A stretch of 64,000 bases of DNA from an uncultured Oscillospiraceae bacterium (GTDB taxonomy: Bacteria; Bacillota; Clostridia; Oscillospirales; Oscillospiraceae), in assembly GCA_947627735.1 (NCBI GenBank), contig CANQXG010000009.1:1-64000 (forward strand). The letters run 5' to 3'. Positions 40,996-49,214 of the stretch are shown piece after piece. The translations under genes and the position numbers were made by a program. Numbering within the stretch: position 1 is the first letter of the stretch; every line of letters starts with the position of its first letter. A model generated the notes under the pieces. The model did not search any database. It was not told the DNA's origin and saw only the letters and a program-made list of their open reading frames with translations.

Positions 40996-41136
40996 CTATC
41001 CAAGGCCCACACACTCCAGACACAGATATACCGCCTTCGACAGCGTTTCGGCGTATTGCCCCTGGGCAAGACCCAGGACCAGGGCGGCGGCGCCCGCCGC
41101 CGCCACCGCCAGGCGCAGAGCGGTCTTTCTTCTCAT
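40996..41136 (-). CDS. CD1871A-like CXXC motif small membrane protein
   Basis: 46-aa protein: a basic start MRRKTALRLAV, one membrane helix (AAAGAAALVLGLAQG) and a short tail YAETLSKAVYLCLECVGLG with a CLEC motif. The motif and length match the CD1871A-type CXXC proteins that occur beside 4Fe-4S membrane proteins in Clostridia. AGGGATGGC precedes the ATG at 41136. It ends 4 bases before the polyferredoxin start. Its Cys pair may pass electrons between the polyferredoxin and TlpA. Confidence 0.85.
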   Translation of the reverse strand: MRRKTALRLAVAAAGAAALVLGLAQGQYAETLSKAVYLCLECVGLG

Positions 41137-41164
41137 GGCGCCATCCCTCCGTCTGCGGACGCCC

Positions 41165-42193
41165 TCACAGCCGGGCGATGTCCGCCAGCAGGGCGTCGAT
41201 CTCTTCGTCCGTGGTGGCCCAGCTGGTGCAGAAGCGCACGCACATCCGCCCGTCCTCCGATGGGTGGTCCGGCTCGAAGGTGTACTTCCCCTCCAGGGCG
41301 GACAGCTGTTCGGCGGTGAGCAGGACGAACTGCTGGTTGGTGGGGCTGTCCAGGTACAGGGGCACGCCCCGGGCGACGAAGGCCGCCTTCAGGCGCTGGG
41401 CCTGCTCCACCGCCCGGCGGCAGATGTCGAAGTACAGGCCGTTTTCAAACAGCGCGGCGAACTGCAGCCCCAGCAGCCAGCCCTTGGCCAGCATGGCGCC
41501 GTTTTGCTTGATATAGCTGCGGAAATCCGTCTGCAGGGCGGGATTGGAGATGACCAGGGCCTCCCCGAACAGGGCGCCGCACTTGGTCCCGCCGATGTAG
41601 AACATGTCCGCCAGACGGGCCAGGTCCGCCAGGGTCGCGTCCGTGGCCGCCAGGCCGTAGCCCAGCCGGGCCCCGTCCACGAACAGGTACATGCCGTACT
41701 TGTCGCAGACCTGCCGCAGGGCGGTCAGCTCCGCCAGGGAGTAGACCGTGCCGTACTCCGTGGGCAGGGAGATGTACACCAGCTTGGGCTGGGTGATGTG
41801 CTCCCGGACGGGGCTGGTGCGGTAGCCCTCGCCCAGCTCCGCCACCTGGGCGGCGGTGAGCTTCCCGTCCCGGCCGGGGACGGTGAGGAGCTTGTGGCCG
41901 GTGTGCTCCACTGCGCCGGTCTCGTGGGCGTGGATGTGGCCGGTGTGGGCGCATATGGCGCCCTGGTAGGGCCGCAGGGCCGCGGCGATGGCGGTGAAGT
42001 TGGTCTGGGTGCCGCCCACCAGAAAGTGCACGGCGGCGTCGGGGCGGTCCAGGTGGCTTTTGATGGCCGCCGCCGCTTTTTCGCACCAGACATCCCCGCC
42101 GTAGCCGCCGAAGCTGTCGGCGGCGGTGTCGGCCAGGGCCTGGAGCACGGCGGGATGGGCGGAGCGGTTATAGTCGTTGTTGAAGCGGATCAT
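41165..42193 (-). CDS. ltaE: Low-specificity L-threonine aldolase
   Basis: 342-aa PLP enzyme that cleaves threonine to glycine and acetaldehyde. Fold-type-I motifs are clear: FNNDYNRSAHPAVLQAL, GGYGGDVWCEKA, FLVGGTQTNFTAIAAALRP, the PLP-contacting Asp region LFVDGARLGYGL and the Schiff-base Lys in YIGGTKCGALFG. The start ATG at 42193 follows AGGAGA. It is cytoplasmic and soluble. Beta-eliminating lyase relatives share this fold, but the HAHETGAVEHTGHKL stretch is typical of threonine aldolases. Directly upstream lies dispersed repeat copy B. Confidence 0.92.
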   Translation of the reverse strand: MIRFNNDYNRSAHPAVLQALADTAADSFGGYGGDVWCEKAAAAIKSHLDRPDAAVHFLVGGTQTNFTAIAAALRPYQGAICAHTGHIHAHETGAVEHTGHKLLTVPGRDGKLTAAQVAELGEGYRTSPVREHITQPKLVYISLPTEYGTVYSLAELTALRQVCDKYGMYLFVDGARLGYGLAATDATLADLARLADMFYIGGTKCGALFGEALVISNPALQTDFRSYIKQNGAMLAKGWLLGLQFAALFENGLYFDICRRAVEQAQRLKAAFVARGVPLYLDSPTNQQFVLLTAEQLSALEGKYTFEPDHPSEDGRMCVRFCTSWATTDEEIDALLADIARL

Positions 42194-42228
42194 GGCGCTG
42201 TTCTCCTGTACGATTTTTGATATAAGAG

Positions 42229-42312
42229 TATACCATATCGCGCGGTTGCGGCGCAAGCCGGGAGCGCGATCGGTATCATTTTGGTATAACAGCGCGGAGC
42301 GCCTGTTATACC
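42229..42312 (-). repeat. Dispersed palindromic repeat, copy B
   Basis: 84-bp element in the reverse orientation to copy A. Read on the minus strand it opens with the hairpin GGTATAACAGGCGC...GCGCTGTTATACC, then TCGCGCTCCCGGCTTGCGCC and ACCGCGCGATATGG. Hairpin sequences differ between copies but keep pairing. It lies in the short gap between the divergent ltaE and sigma-factor genes and may affect their promoters. Confidence 0.75.
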
Positions 42313-42433
42313 ATGGCCTGGGCGGGATGAAAAGACGCCGCGGCGCCGGGGAGGAAAATTTTTGCCGGGGGTTGAAAAATCGGGGCGGGCTGACGGATAT
42401 TATAGGTGAAAAGCTTTTCAAGAGGAAACGGAA

Positions 42434-42916
42434 ATGCTCACGAGAGAACGATTCACACAGCTGGCCCAGGCGTATATGGACACGGTCTTCCGGGTGGCCT
42501 TCAGCTATCTGAAGAGCCGGGAGGACGCGGACGACGTGGTGCAAAACGCGCTCCTGGCGCTGTACCGGACGGACAGGGACTTTGAAAGCGACGAGCACGT
42601 GAAGGCGTGGCTCATCCGGGTGGCGGCCAATGAGAGCCGGAAGCTGCTGCGCTCCCCCTGGCGGAGGCGGGGCGAGCCGCTGGAGGACTATGAGAACACC
42701 CTCCGATTCGACCAGCCGGAGGACCGGGAACTGTACGCCGCCGTCATGGACCTGGACGTGAAGTACCGGGCGGTGATCGTGCTGTACTATTACGAGGGCT
42801 ATTCCATCCGGGAGACGGCCCGGCTGCTGGGCGTGCCGCCCGCCACGGTGGGCACGCGCCTGGCCCGGGCCAGGGAGAAACTGAGATCCACACTGACGGA
42901 GGCGGAGAAACTATGA
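42434..42916 (+). CDS. ECF-type RNA polymerase sigma factor
   Basis: 160-aa sigma factor. Region 2 reads YMDTVFRVAFSYLKSREDAD DVVQNALL (split here for length) and region 4 reads YRAVIVLYYYEGYSIRETAR then LLGVPPATVGTRLARAREKL, the -35-binding helix-turn-helix. Regions 1.1 and 3 are absent, as in ECF sigmas. The ATG at 42434 is preceded by AAGAGGAAACGG. Its stop overlaps the DUF4179 gene (ATGA), which should encode its anti-sigma factor. The stimulus is unknown. Confidence 0.92.
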   Translation: MLTRERFTQLAQAYMDTVFRVAFSYLKSREDADDVVQNALLALYRTDRDFESDEHVKAWLIRVAANESRKLLRSPWRRRGEPLEDYENTLRFDQPEDRELYAAVMDLDVKYRAVIVLYYYEGYSIRETARLLGVPPATVGTRLARAREKLRSTLTEAEKL

Positions 42917-44046
42917 GCGAGAGCGAGCGCATACGGCGGGCACTGGCGCCCCTCCATGCCTCCGAGAACACCTTGGAGGAGGTACTGGATATGATCGGAA
43001 GAGATGAAACATACGCCCGGCGCACGGGCCGCAGGGCCATGCGCACCGCCCTCATCGCCGCGGCGGTGGCGGCGGCGCTGTCCGTGGCGGCCTACGCCGC
43101 GGGGGAGTATACCGGGTTTTTCGACACGGTGTTCGGCGACAGGGCCATCGCCGGCTGGGACACGGAGCACATGGTCTATACCGACGCCGACGGCAACGTG
43201 TGGGAGCAGTATGACCTGCCCGGCCAGGAGCGGACGCCGGCGGACCCGGAGGCGGCCCAGGCCCTGGTGGGGGACAGCACCGCCAGCGTGGACAGGTCCG
43301 TCACCGTGGGGGACGTCACCTACACCGTGAAGGACATCGTCGTGGACGAGCACGGCATGGGGGCGCTGACCTACGTCATGGACGACCCCAACGGCTTCCC
43401 GGGCATGACCTTCGACGGCGGCATCATGCAGTATGACCCCTATACGCCGGGCAGCCAGATGCCGCCGGTGCTTGCAAGCTGCGACGCCGACGGGAACGCG
43501 GGCAGAGCACTCTCCTGCGTGGAGATGGTGTCCGCGGACGGGACGGATACCCGCCGGACCGTGGCGGTGTACTTCGCCCCCCTGGAGAGCATGGACGGCG
43601 CTGCGGCGCTGCGGCTGAGCTTCGGCGTGGTCACGGGATATGACCCGGCCACCGGCGCGGTGGAGCAGAAATGGGGCGGGGTGGTCTTCCCCCTGTCCGG
43701 GGCGGCGCAGGCCACGGCCCTGACCGGCCCCGGCGGATGGAGCGCCGATATCTCCCCCCTGGGGCTGCAGATCGTGCCCCCGGCGGAGAACCCCTACGGG
43801 CAGAACTATTACTTCAACGACCTGGTCATCCACATGGCCGACGGCACGCAGTACGTCCTGAAGCAGGAGGAACCCTACATGCGCAATACCCCTGCGGGGT
43901 GCTATGAGGGGGAGAAGATCAACTTCGTCTTTAACCGGCTCATCGACCCCGGGCAGGTGACGGCCGTCACCGCCCTGGGCAAGGGTTCCGGCGAGCGGGA
44001 CGGCCAGCCGGTGCACGACGCGCTGGACCTGACGTTCACGAAATGA
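42913..44046 (+). CDS. DUF4179 membrane anti-sigma factor
   Basis: 377-aa protein with a short cytoplasmic N-terminal part (LAPLHASENTLEEVLDMIGR, a helix that should clamp the sigma factor), a membrane helix (ALIAAAVAAALSVAAYAA) and a large extracellular beta-rich domain starting GEYTGFFDTVFGDRAIAGWD, typical of DUF4179. It overlaps the sigma gene by 4 bases. Sensing would release the sigma factor, perhaps by proteolysis. The ligand cannot be deduced from sequence. Confidence 0.88.
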   Translation: MSESERIRRALAPLHASENTLEEVLDMIGRDETYARRTGRRAMRTALIAAAVAAALSVAAYAAGEYTGFFDTVFGDRAIAGWDTEHMVYTDADGNVWEQYDLPGQERTPADPEAAQALVGDSTASVDRSVTVGDVTYTVKDIVVDEHGMGALTYVMDDPNGFPGMTFDGGIMQYDPYTPGSQMPPVLASCDADGNAGRALSCVEMVSADGTDTRRTVAVYFAPLESMDGAAALRLSFGVVTGYDPATGAVEQKWGGVVFPLSGAAQATALTGPGGWSADISPLGLQIVPPAENPYGQNYYFNDLVIHMADGTQYVLKQEEPYMRNTPAGCYEGEKINFVFNRLIDPGQVTAVTALGKGSGERDGQPVHDALDLTFTK

Positions 44047-44056
44047 GCTATATACG

Positions 44057-44088
44057 GGCCGGCCCCCGCGAGGGGGGCCGGCCTTTTT
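44057..44088 (+). terminator. Terminator after the sigma/anti-sigma operon
   Basis: Eleven-bp GC stem (GGCCGGCCCCC pairing with GGGGGCCGGCC), loop GCGAG, then TTTTT. Confidence 0.88.
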
Positions 44089-44107
44089 GCGGGCAGGGGA
44101 CCGTACC

Positions 44108-44490
44108 AAAAGCCTCCCCTGTGCAAGGGGAGGTGGCGCCTCACGGGGTCCCCAAAAGGCACGCCTGCCTTTTGGGGAGAGGAGGAGCCGCGGGCCACTC
44201 GAGCCATGCCGGGAAACGGCATGGGGAGACCTGGCTTCGCGTGCTCCGACAAGGCGGAGGGGTTGTTACAATCCCTCAGTCAGCGCTTCGCGCTGACAGC
44301 CCCCTTTGCACAAGGGGGCCTGCGATAATGTGCGCCTTCGGCGCGATAGGCCGCGCGTGCATGGGGTCCCCAAAAGGCACGCCTGCCTTTTGGGGAGAGG
44401 AGGAGCCGTAAAACGACAATCCCTCAGTCACCGCCTGACGGCGGCGACAGCTCCCTTTACACAAGGGAGCCTTCCAAGAGGTGCGCCTGC
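44108..44490. repeat. Composite palindromic repeat cluster
   Basis: A 380-base non-coding stretch made of related hairpin units. A 46-bp unit starting GGGGTCCCCAAAAGGCACGC occurs exactly twice (44145-44190 and 44363-44408). A second type, CAATCCCTCAGTCA...CTCCCTTTACACAAGGGAGCC, occurs in two variants (about 44270 and 44420), and a related hairpin CCTCCCCTGTGCAAGGGGAGG opens the cluster. These look like the short dispersed repeats frequent in Oscillospiraceae intergenic regions. No spacer pattern, leader or cas gene supports a CRISPR. Confidence 0.85.
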
Positions 44491-44503
44491 GGCGCGGTAA
44501 GAC

Positions 44504-44532
44504 TTGCATTTGGAGGCGGGAGAGGATATAAT
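44504..44532 (+). promoter_or_regulatory. Promoter of the CvpA-ligase-epimerase operon
   Basis: TTGCAT (44504-44509), 17 bases, TATAAT (44527-44532), followed by an AT-rich leader to the TTG start at 44575. Confidence 0.72.
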
Positions 44533-44574
44533 ACTATGTAATTATGTAAATTTGTTCCGGGGGGAGGCGAGCGG

Positions 44575-45267
44575 TTGAAGCTGACGGCGGGAATGGTCTA
44601 TGACATCATCCTCATGCTCATGGTCCTGCACATCCTGTGGCGGGGCTGGCAGCAGGGGCTGATATCGGAGCTGCTGCGCCTGGCGGGCTGGGGGGCGGCC
44701 ATCGTGCTGGTGGCGGTCTATGCCGGTCCCTGGGCGGAGAAGGTCTACCACGCCGTGGTGGAGAAGCACGCCGTGGCCGCCGTGGCCTCCGCCATCCCGG
44801 CGGAGGTGCTCACCGCCATGGAGAGCGGCGCCGCCGCCATGAACCAGCTGCAGGCCGTGCTGGACAGCCTCAGCGGCATCCTGGGCGGGCAGGTGTTGGA
44901 CGAGGCCTCCTCCGCGGCTATCCTGTCCATCCTCAGCCAGGACGCCGGGAGCCTGGCCCAGGCCATCACCCAGACCGTGCTGCAGCCCATGCTGGTGAGC
45001 GTGGTGCAGATGGTCGTGTCCCTGCTGATCCTGGTCGGGTGCCTGGGCGTGTCCCGGGCGCTGGCCCGGATGGCGGCCTCCCGGGGCAGAGATGGCATAC
45101 TGAGCATGACCAACCGCCTTCTTGGCCTGGCCCTGGGCATCGGGGAGGCGCTGGTGAGCGCGTGGGCGTTCGTGTTCGTGCTGGATCTGCTGACGCTGTT
45201 CATCGATACGTCCTGGCTCAACGGCCAGGTGCTGGAGCAGACCTTCTTCATACGGCTGCTGCTGTGA
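44575..45267 (+). CDS. cvpA: CvpA-family membrane protein
   Basis: 230-aa protein with the CvpA pattern: a helix opening YDIILMLMVLHILWRGWQQG (conserved RGWxxG), an adjacent helix LRLAGWGAAIVLVAVYAGPW, a long Ala/Ser-rich loop and two further helices (MVVSLLILVGCLGVSRALAR, then LALGIGEALVSAWAFVFVLD). CvpA was named for colicin V production and has been linked to envelope stability. Start is TTG after GGGAGGCG. It precedes an adenylating enzyme and an aminosugar epimerase, again suggesting an envelope role. Confidence 0.85.
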   Translation: MKLTAGMVYDIILMLMVLHILWRGWQQGLISELLRLAGWGAAIVLVAVYAGPWAEKVYHAVVEKHAVAAVASAIPAEVLTAMESGAAAMNQLQAVLDSLSGILGGQVLDEASSAAILSILSQDAGSLAQAITQTVLQPMLVSVVQMVVSLLILVGCLGVSRALARMAASRGRDGILSMTNRLLGLALGIGEALVSAWAFVFVLDLLTLFIDTSWLNGQVLEQTFFIRLLL

Positions 45268-45290
45268 AATAGAGAATAGGAGAGAAAGAT

Positions 45291-46802
45291 ATGATCACCA
45301 ACGTACTGGATTGGCTGGACGCCTCCGCCGGGCGGCTGCCGGACAAGATCGCCTTCGGGGACGAACACACCACCCTCACCTTCTCCCAGCTGCGGGAGCT
45401 GGCCCGCCGGGGCGGGTCCTATCTGTGCCGGCGGGTGCAGCCCCGGCAGCCCGTGGCGGTGTTCATGGAGAAGACGCCGGAGTGCCTGGCGGCCTTCTTC
45501 GCGGCGGTGAGCGCCGGGTGCTTTTACGTGCCCCTGGACACCAAGATGCCCGCCGAGCGGATCAAGCTCATCTTCGACACCCTCCACCCGGCCTTCGTGT
45601 TCTGCGACGAGAAAAACGCCGAGGCCGCCCGGGCCGTGGCGGGCCAGGCGGGGTGCGAGGTGTTCTCCGCCGCCTGCATGACCGAGCCGGACGAGGCGGC
45701 CCTGGCGGCGGTGCGGGCCGACCATGTGGACACGGACCTGCTGTACGTGCTGTTCACCAGCGGCTCCACCGGGGTGCCCAAGGGCGTCACCATCAGCCAC
45801 CGGGGCATCGTGGACTGGGCCGACTGGCTCCACGGGACGCTGGGGGTGGACGAAAACTGCACCCTGGGCAACCAGGCGCCCTTCGTGTTCGACAACTCCA
45901 CCCTGGATATCTACTCCACCCTGCGCAGCGGATGCACCACCTGGATCATCCCGAAAAAGTGCTTCTCCTTCCACAAGACCATGATGCGCTTCCTCCGGGA
46001 GCACGCCATCGACACCATCTTCTTCGTGCCCTCCGCCCTCATCGCCGCGGCCAACTCCGGCATCCTGGAAAAGGACCCGCCCACGGGGTTGAAGAACATC
46101 TTCTTCTGCGGCGAGGTCATGCCCAACCGGCAGCTGAACATGTGGCGGCGGGCGGTGCCGGGGGCAAGGTACTGCAACATGTACGGCCCCACGGAGATCA
46201 CCGACGTGTGCGCGTATTATATCGTGGACCGCCAGTTTGGCGACGACGACCCCCTGCCCATAGGCCGGGCCTGCGCCAACACCCGCATCCTCATCCTGGA
46301 CGAGGAGGATAAGCCCGTGGGCCCCGGCCAGACCGGGGAGCTGTGCGTGATGGGCACGTGCCTGTCCCTGGGGTATTACAACAATCCCGTCCAGACGGAG
46401 AAGGCCTTCGTCCAGAACCCCCTGAACAGCGCCTTCCACGAGCGGATGTACCGCACCGGGGACCTGGCCCGGTACAACGAGCGGGGGGAGATCATGTTCC
46501 TGGGCCGCCGGGACTTCCAGATCAAGCACCAGGGCTGCTACCGCATCGAGCTGGGGGAGATCGAGACGGCCCTCCTGGCGGTGGAGGGGGTGGCCAACGG
46601 CTGCTGCCTGTTCGATGAAGCGAAGGACGAGATCGTGTGCGTGTACACCGGCGGCGCGGAGGAGCACGACCTGGCCAAGGCCCTGGCGGAGAAGCTGCCC
46701 GGGTACATGATGCCCAACCGGTACGTGCATCTGGACCGGCTGCCCATGACCATCAACGACAAGATCGACCGGGTGACCCTGCGGAGGGAACACATCGGAT
46801 GA
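45291..46802 (+). CDS. Stand-alone adenylation enzyme (DltA/NRPS type)
   Basis: 503-aa AMP-forming ligase. Core motifs are LFTSGSTGVPKGV (A3), NQAPFVFDNSTLDIYST (A4), NMYGPTEITDVC (A5), YRTGDLARYNERGEIMFLGR (A7-A8) and a C-terminal INDKIDR with the A10 Lys. Size and lack of a carrier domain match D-alanine-carrier ligase DltA or free-standing NRPS adenylation enzymes. The substrate pocket cannot be decoded by eye. No dltB, dltC or dltD is adjacent, so a normal dlt operon is absent; a carrier protein must be elsewhere. Its stop overlaps the epimerase start (ATGA). Confidence 0.88.
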   Translation: MITNVLDWLDASAGRLPDKIAFGDEHTTLTFSQLRELARRGGSYLCRRVQPRQPVAVFMEKTPECLAAFFAAVSAGCFYVPLDTKMPAERIKLIFDTLHPAFVFCDEKNAEAARAVAGQAGCEVFSAACMTEPDEAALAAVRADHVDTDLLYVLFTSGSTGVPKGVTISHRGIVDWADWLHGTLGVDENCTLGNQAPFVFDNSTLDIYSTLRSGCTTWIIPKKCFSFHKTMMRFLREHAIDTIFFVPSALIAAANSGILEKDPPTGLKNIFFCGEVMPNRQLNMWRRAVPGARYCNMYGPTEITDVCAYYIVDRQFGDDDPLPIGRACANTRILILDEEDKPVGPGQTGELCVMGTCLSLGYYNNPVQTEKAFVQNPLNSAFHERMYRTGDLARYNERGEIMFLGRRDFQIKHQGCYRIELGEIETALLAVEGVANGCCLFDEAKDEIVCVYTGGAEEHDLAKALAEKLPGYMMPNRYVHLDRLPMTINDKIDRVTLRREHIG

Positions 46803-47899
46803 ACGGCAAAAAGCGGCTGATGGCCGTGTTCGGCACCAGGCCGGAGGCGATCAAGCTGTGCCCGCTGGTCCATGAGCTGCGCCGGCGGGGCTGGCCGGTG
46901 ACGGTGTGCGTCACGGCCCAGCACCGGCAGATGCTGGACCAGGTGCTGGACGCGTTCCGGCTGAGGCCGGACGCGGACCTGGACCTGATGAGGCCGGAGC
47001 AGGATCTGGCGGGGCTGACGGCGGCGGCGCTGGAGGGCGTCAGCGGCGCGCTGGCGCGCTTTTCCCCGGAGATGGTATTGGTCCAGGGGGACACGGTGAC
47101 GGCCTTTGCCGGGGCGCTGGCGGCCTTCTACGCCCACATCCCCGTGGGCCATGTGGAGGCGGGACTGCGCACCTATGACATGGAAAGGCCCTGGCCGGAG
47201 GAGTTCGCCCGGCGGGCCGTGAGCCTCATAAGCGGGTACCACTTCGCCCCCACCGCCGCCGCCCGGAACAACCTGCTGGCCGAGGGCGCGGCGCCGGAGC
47301 GGGTGTTCGTCACCGGCAACACCGCCATCGACGCCCTGCGGACCACGGTGAGGGAGGATTATGTAAACCCGATCCTGGACTGGGCGGGGTCCCGCCGGCT
47401 GCTGCTGGTCACCGCCCACCGGCGGGAGAGCCGGGGCGCGCCCATGGAGGGGATGCTCCGGGCCATCCGGCGGGCGCTGGAGGAGCGGCCGGACACCGCG
47501 GCGGTGTTTCCCCTGCACATGAACGGCCTGGCCCGGGAGGCGGCGGAGCGGGTGCTGGCCGATTGTCCCCAGGTGCGGCTGACCGGGCCTATGGACCCGG
47601 TGGATTTCCACAACATCATGGCCCGGTGCTATCTGGCGGTCACCGACTCCGGCGGCATCCAGGAGGAGGCCCCGGCGCTGGGCAAGCCGGTGGTGGTGAT
47701 GCGGGATGCCACGGAGCGGCCCGAGGGGGTCGCGGCGGGGACGCTTCTGCTGGCGGGCACGTCGGAGCAGGGGGTGTACCGGGCGGTGAGCACGCTGCTG
47801 GACGACCAGGCCGCCTACGGGGCCATGGCCCGGGCGGAGAATCCCTACGGCGACGGACACGCCTGTGAGCGCATCGCGGACGCGCTGGAGCGGATATAA
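46799..47899 (+). CDS. wecB: UDP-N-acetylglucosamine 2-epimerase
   Basis: 366-aa non-hydrolysing epimerase that makes UDP-ManNAc for surface polysaccharides or linkage units. Clear motifs: VFGTRPEAIKLCPLVHEL, TAQHRQMLDQVL, VQGDTVTAFAGALAAFY, HVEAGLRTYDMERPWPEE, VTAHRRES, the TDSGGIQEEAPALGKPVVVMR stretch (given as TDSGGIQEEAP) and the allosteric-site residues around them. The ATG lies within the preceding gene stop. A terminator follows. With CvpA and the adenylation enzyme it suggests an envelope-glycan operon. Confidence 0.94.
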   Translation: MNGKKRLMAVFGTRPEAIKLCPLVHELRRRGWPVTVCVTAQHRQMLDQVLDAFRLRPDADLDLMRPEQDLAGLTAAALEGVSGALARFSPEMVLVQGDTVTAFAGALAAFYAHIPVGHVEAGLRTYDMERPWPEEFARRAVSLISGYHFAPTAAARNNLLAEGAAPERVFVTGNTAIDALRTTVREDYVNPILDWAGSRRLLLVTAHRRESRGAPMEGMLRAIRRALEERPDTAAVFPLHMNGLAREAAERVLADCPQVRLTGPMDPVDFHNIMARCYLAVTDSGGIQEEAPALGKPVVVMRDATERPEGVAAGTLLLAGTSEQGVYRAVSTLLDDQAAYGAMARAENPYGDGHACERIADALERI

Positions 47900-47921
47900 G
47901 GACAAAGGAAGAACGAATGAG

Positions 47922-47955
47922 CGCCCCGGCGGGCAGACCGCCGGGGCGTTTTTTT
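47922..47955 (+). terminator. Terminator after the epimerase gene
   Basis: Stem CGCCCCGGCGG pairing with CCGCCGGGGCG, loop GCAGA, then T7 on the plus strand. The convergent glycosyltransferase operon ends just beyond it. Confidence 0.88.
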
Positions 47956-47968
47956 GGTTTTATGGGCC

Positions 47969-49210
47969 TCACATGATGGCCTCGCCCCGCATGAAGCAGG
48001 CGGCGTAGTAGAGAAAGCACACCGCCTCCGTCAGCAGGATCAGCGCCCGGGTCCAGCGGTTTTTCAGGCTGCCTGCGGCCAGGTACATGGGCACGCAGCC
48101 CAGCATGTACCGGCCGCCGCTGATGAGCCAGCCGGCGGTGTAGCTCATGCCCAGGTAGGCGGAGCCGTACAGCACGTGGGCGTTGTCCAGCCGGCGGCGC
48201 CAGCCGGCCATGAGCAGGGCCGCGGCGATGAAGTAGATGAACAGCTGGGGCCAGTAGATCCAGTTGGCCAGGCCGGGGTACTGCACCCCCATGGAGAACT
48301 GCTGGGCCAGGGTGTCCCCCAGCCACTGGGGGGTCTGCCACCAGGGGGCGATGCTCTCATAGTACCGGAAGGCGAACCAGTCGCCGCACACCGCCCGGTT
48401 CAGCCACAGGTACAGCCCCCAGCCTATGGCCGGACCCAGCAGGGCCAGGTACCGGCCATCGAAGCGCCAATGCCTGATGCGCATGTCCCGCCAGGCGCAG
48501 TATACCCCCGGCAGGAGCAGCAGTATCCCCTGTGCCCGTGTCAGGGCGCACAGGAACCCCGCCGCCCCGGCCAGGAGCCACTTCCTCTCCCGGATGGCCC
48601 ACAGGCCCGTGATGGTCAGCAGCAGGAACAGCCCCTCCGTGAACACCCCCAGGCAGAAGAACCCGAAGGGGTACAGCCAGTAGGCGGCCATGGCCGTGCC
48701 CGGGCAGGGGCAGTCCTTTCCGGCCAGCTTTTGGAACATCACCCCGGCCATGCCGCAGCAGACCTGGGACAGGACCATCCCCGCCAGGGCATACCGGCCT
48801 CCCAGCAGGTCCCCCAGCAGCCGGAGCAGGAAGGGGTAGAGGGGGTAGAAGACGATGTTGTTCACGTTCTCCCCTTCGGACACATAGCCGTTTTCGGCCA
48901 GGAACAGGTAGCGGGTGGCGTCCCCGGCCTGGGTGAAGCGGACCCACATCCGGGCCAGGAAGCCCTCCCCGCGCCAGTCCATGGCCCGCCAGCCGGACCA
49001 GGCGCCCAGCCAAAGCACCCCCACCGACACCAGGAATACCACCGGCCAGGGCCATGCGGCGGGACTGAGTTTGGCCAGGGCCGCCCGGCCCGCCGGGGGC
49101 ACAGACAAGTTCAATTTGACGCCCAGCAGCTCCTCCAGCGCCCGCAGAGCCAGCAGCATCAGCAGCGCCAGCATCCCGGCGGTGGACAGTATCCAAAGCA
49201 GGTCCTCCAT
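47969..49210 (-). CDS. PIG-V-like GT-C mannosyltransferase, copy 1
   Basis: 413-aa integral membrane glycosyltransferase with about ten helices. The GT-C signature is the first loop: GDATRYLFLAENGY, followed by NNIVFYPLYPFLLRL, the pattern of PIG-V (GPI mannosyltransferase II) and its bacterial relatives that use lipid-linked sugars. The usual W-D-A motif appears here as GDA. The ATG at 49210 follows GGAGGTGA. It is the last gene of the BlaI-BlaR operon, only 4 bases after the acyltransferase. It probably adds a sugar to an envelope glycan on the outer face of the membrane. Confidence 0.85.
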   Translation of the reverse strand: MEDLLWILSTAGMLALLMLLALRALEELLGVKLNLSVPPAGRAALAKLSPAAWPWPVVFLVSVGVLWLGAWSGWRAMDWRGEGFLARMWVRFTQAGDATRYLFLAENGYVSEGENVNNIVFYPLYPFLLRLLGDLLGGRYALAGMVLSQVCCGMAGVMFQKLAGKDCPCPGTAMAAYWLYPFGFFCLGVFTEGLFLLLTITGLWAIRERKWLLAGAAGFLCALTRAQGILLLLPGVYCAWRDMRIRHWRFDGRYLALLGPAIGWGLYLWLNRAVCGDWFAFRYYESIAPWWQTPQWLGDTLAQQFSMGVQYPGLANWIYWPQLFIYFIAAALLMAGWRRRLDNAHVLYGSAYLGMSYTAGWLISGGRYMLGCVPMYLAAGSLKNRWTRALILLTEAVCFLYYAACFMRGEAIM

Positions 49211-49214
49211 ATCG

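Noticed and set aside
44108-44490. Possible CRISPR array because of repeated units
   Set aside because: Units are irregularly spaced hairpins of two kinds, spacers are not of constant length, and no cas genes are present.
44745-46793. Open frame of 682 codons on the minus strand opposite the adenylation enzyme
   Set aside because: Shadow of a gene with complete adenylation motifs; the antisense translation has no recognisable domain and no ribosome-binding site.
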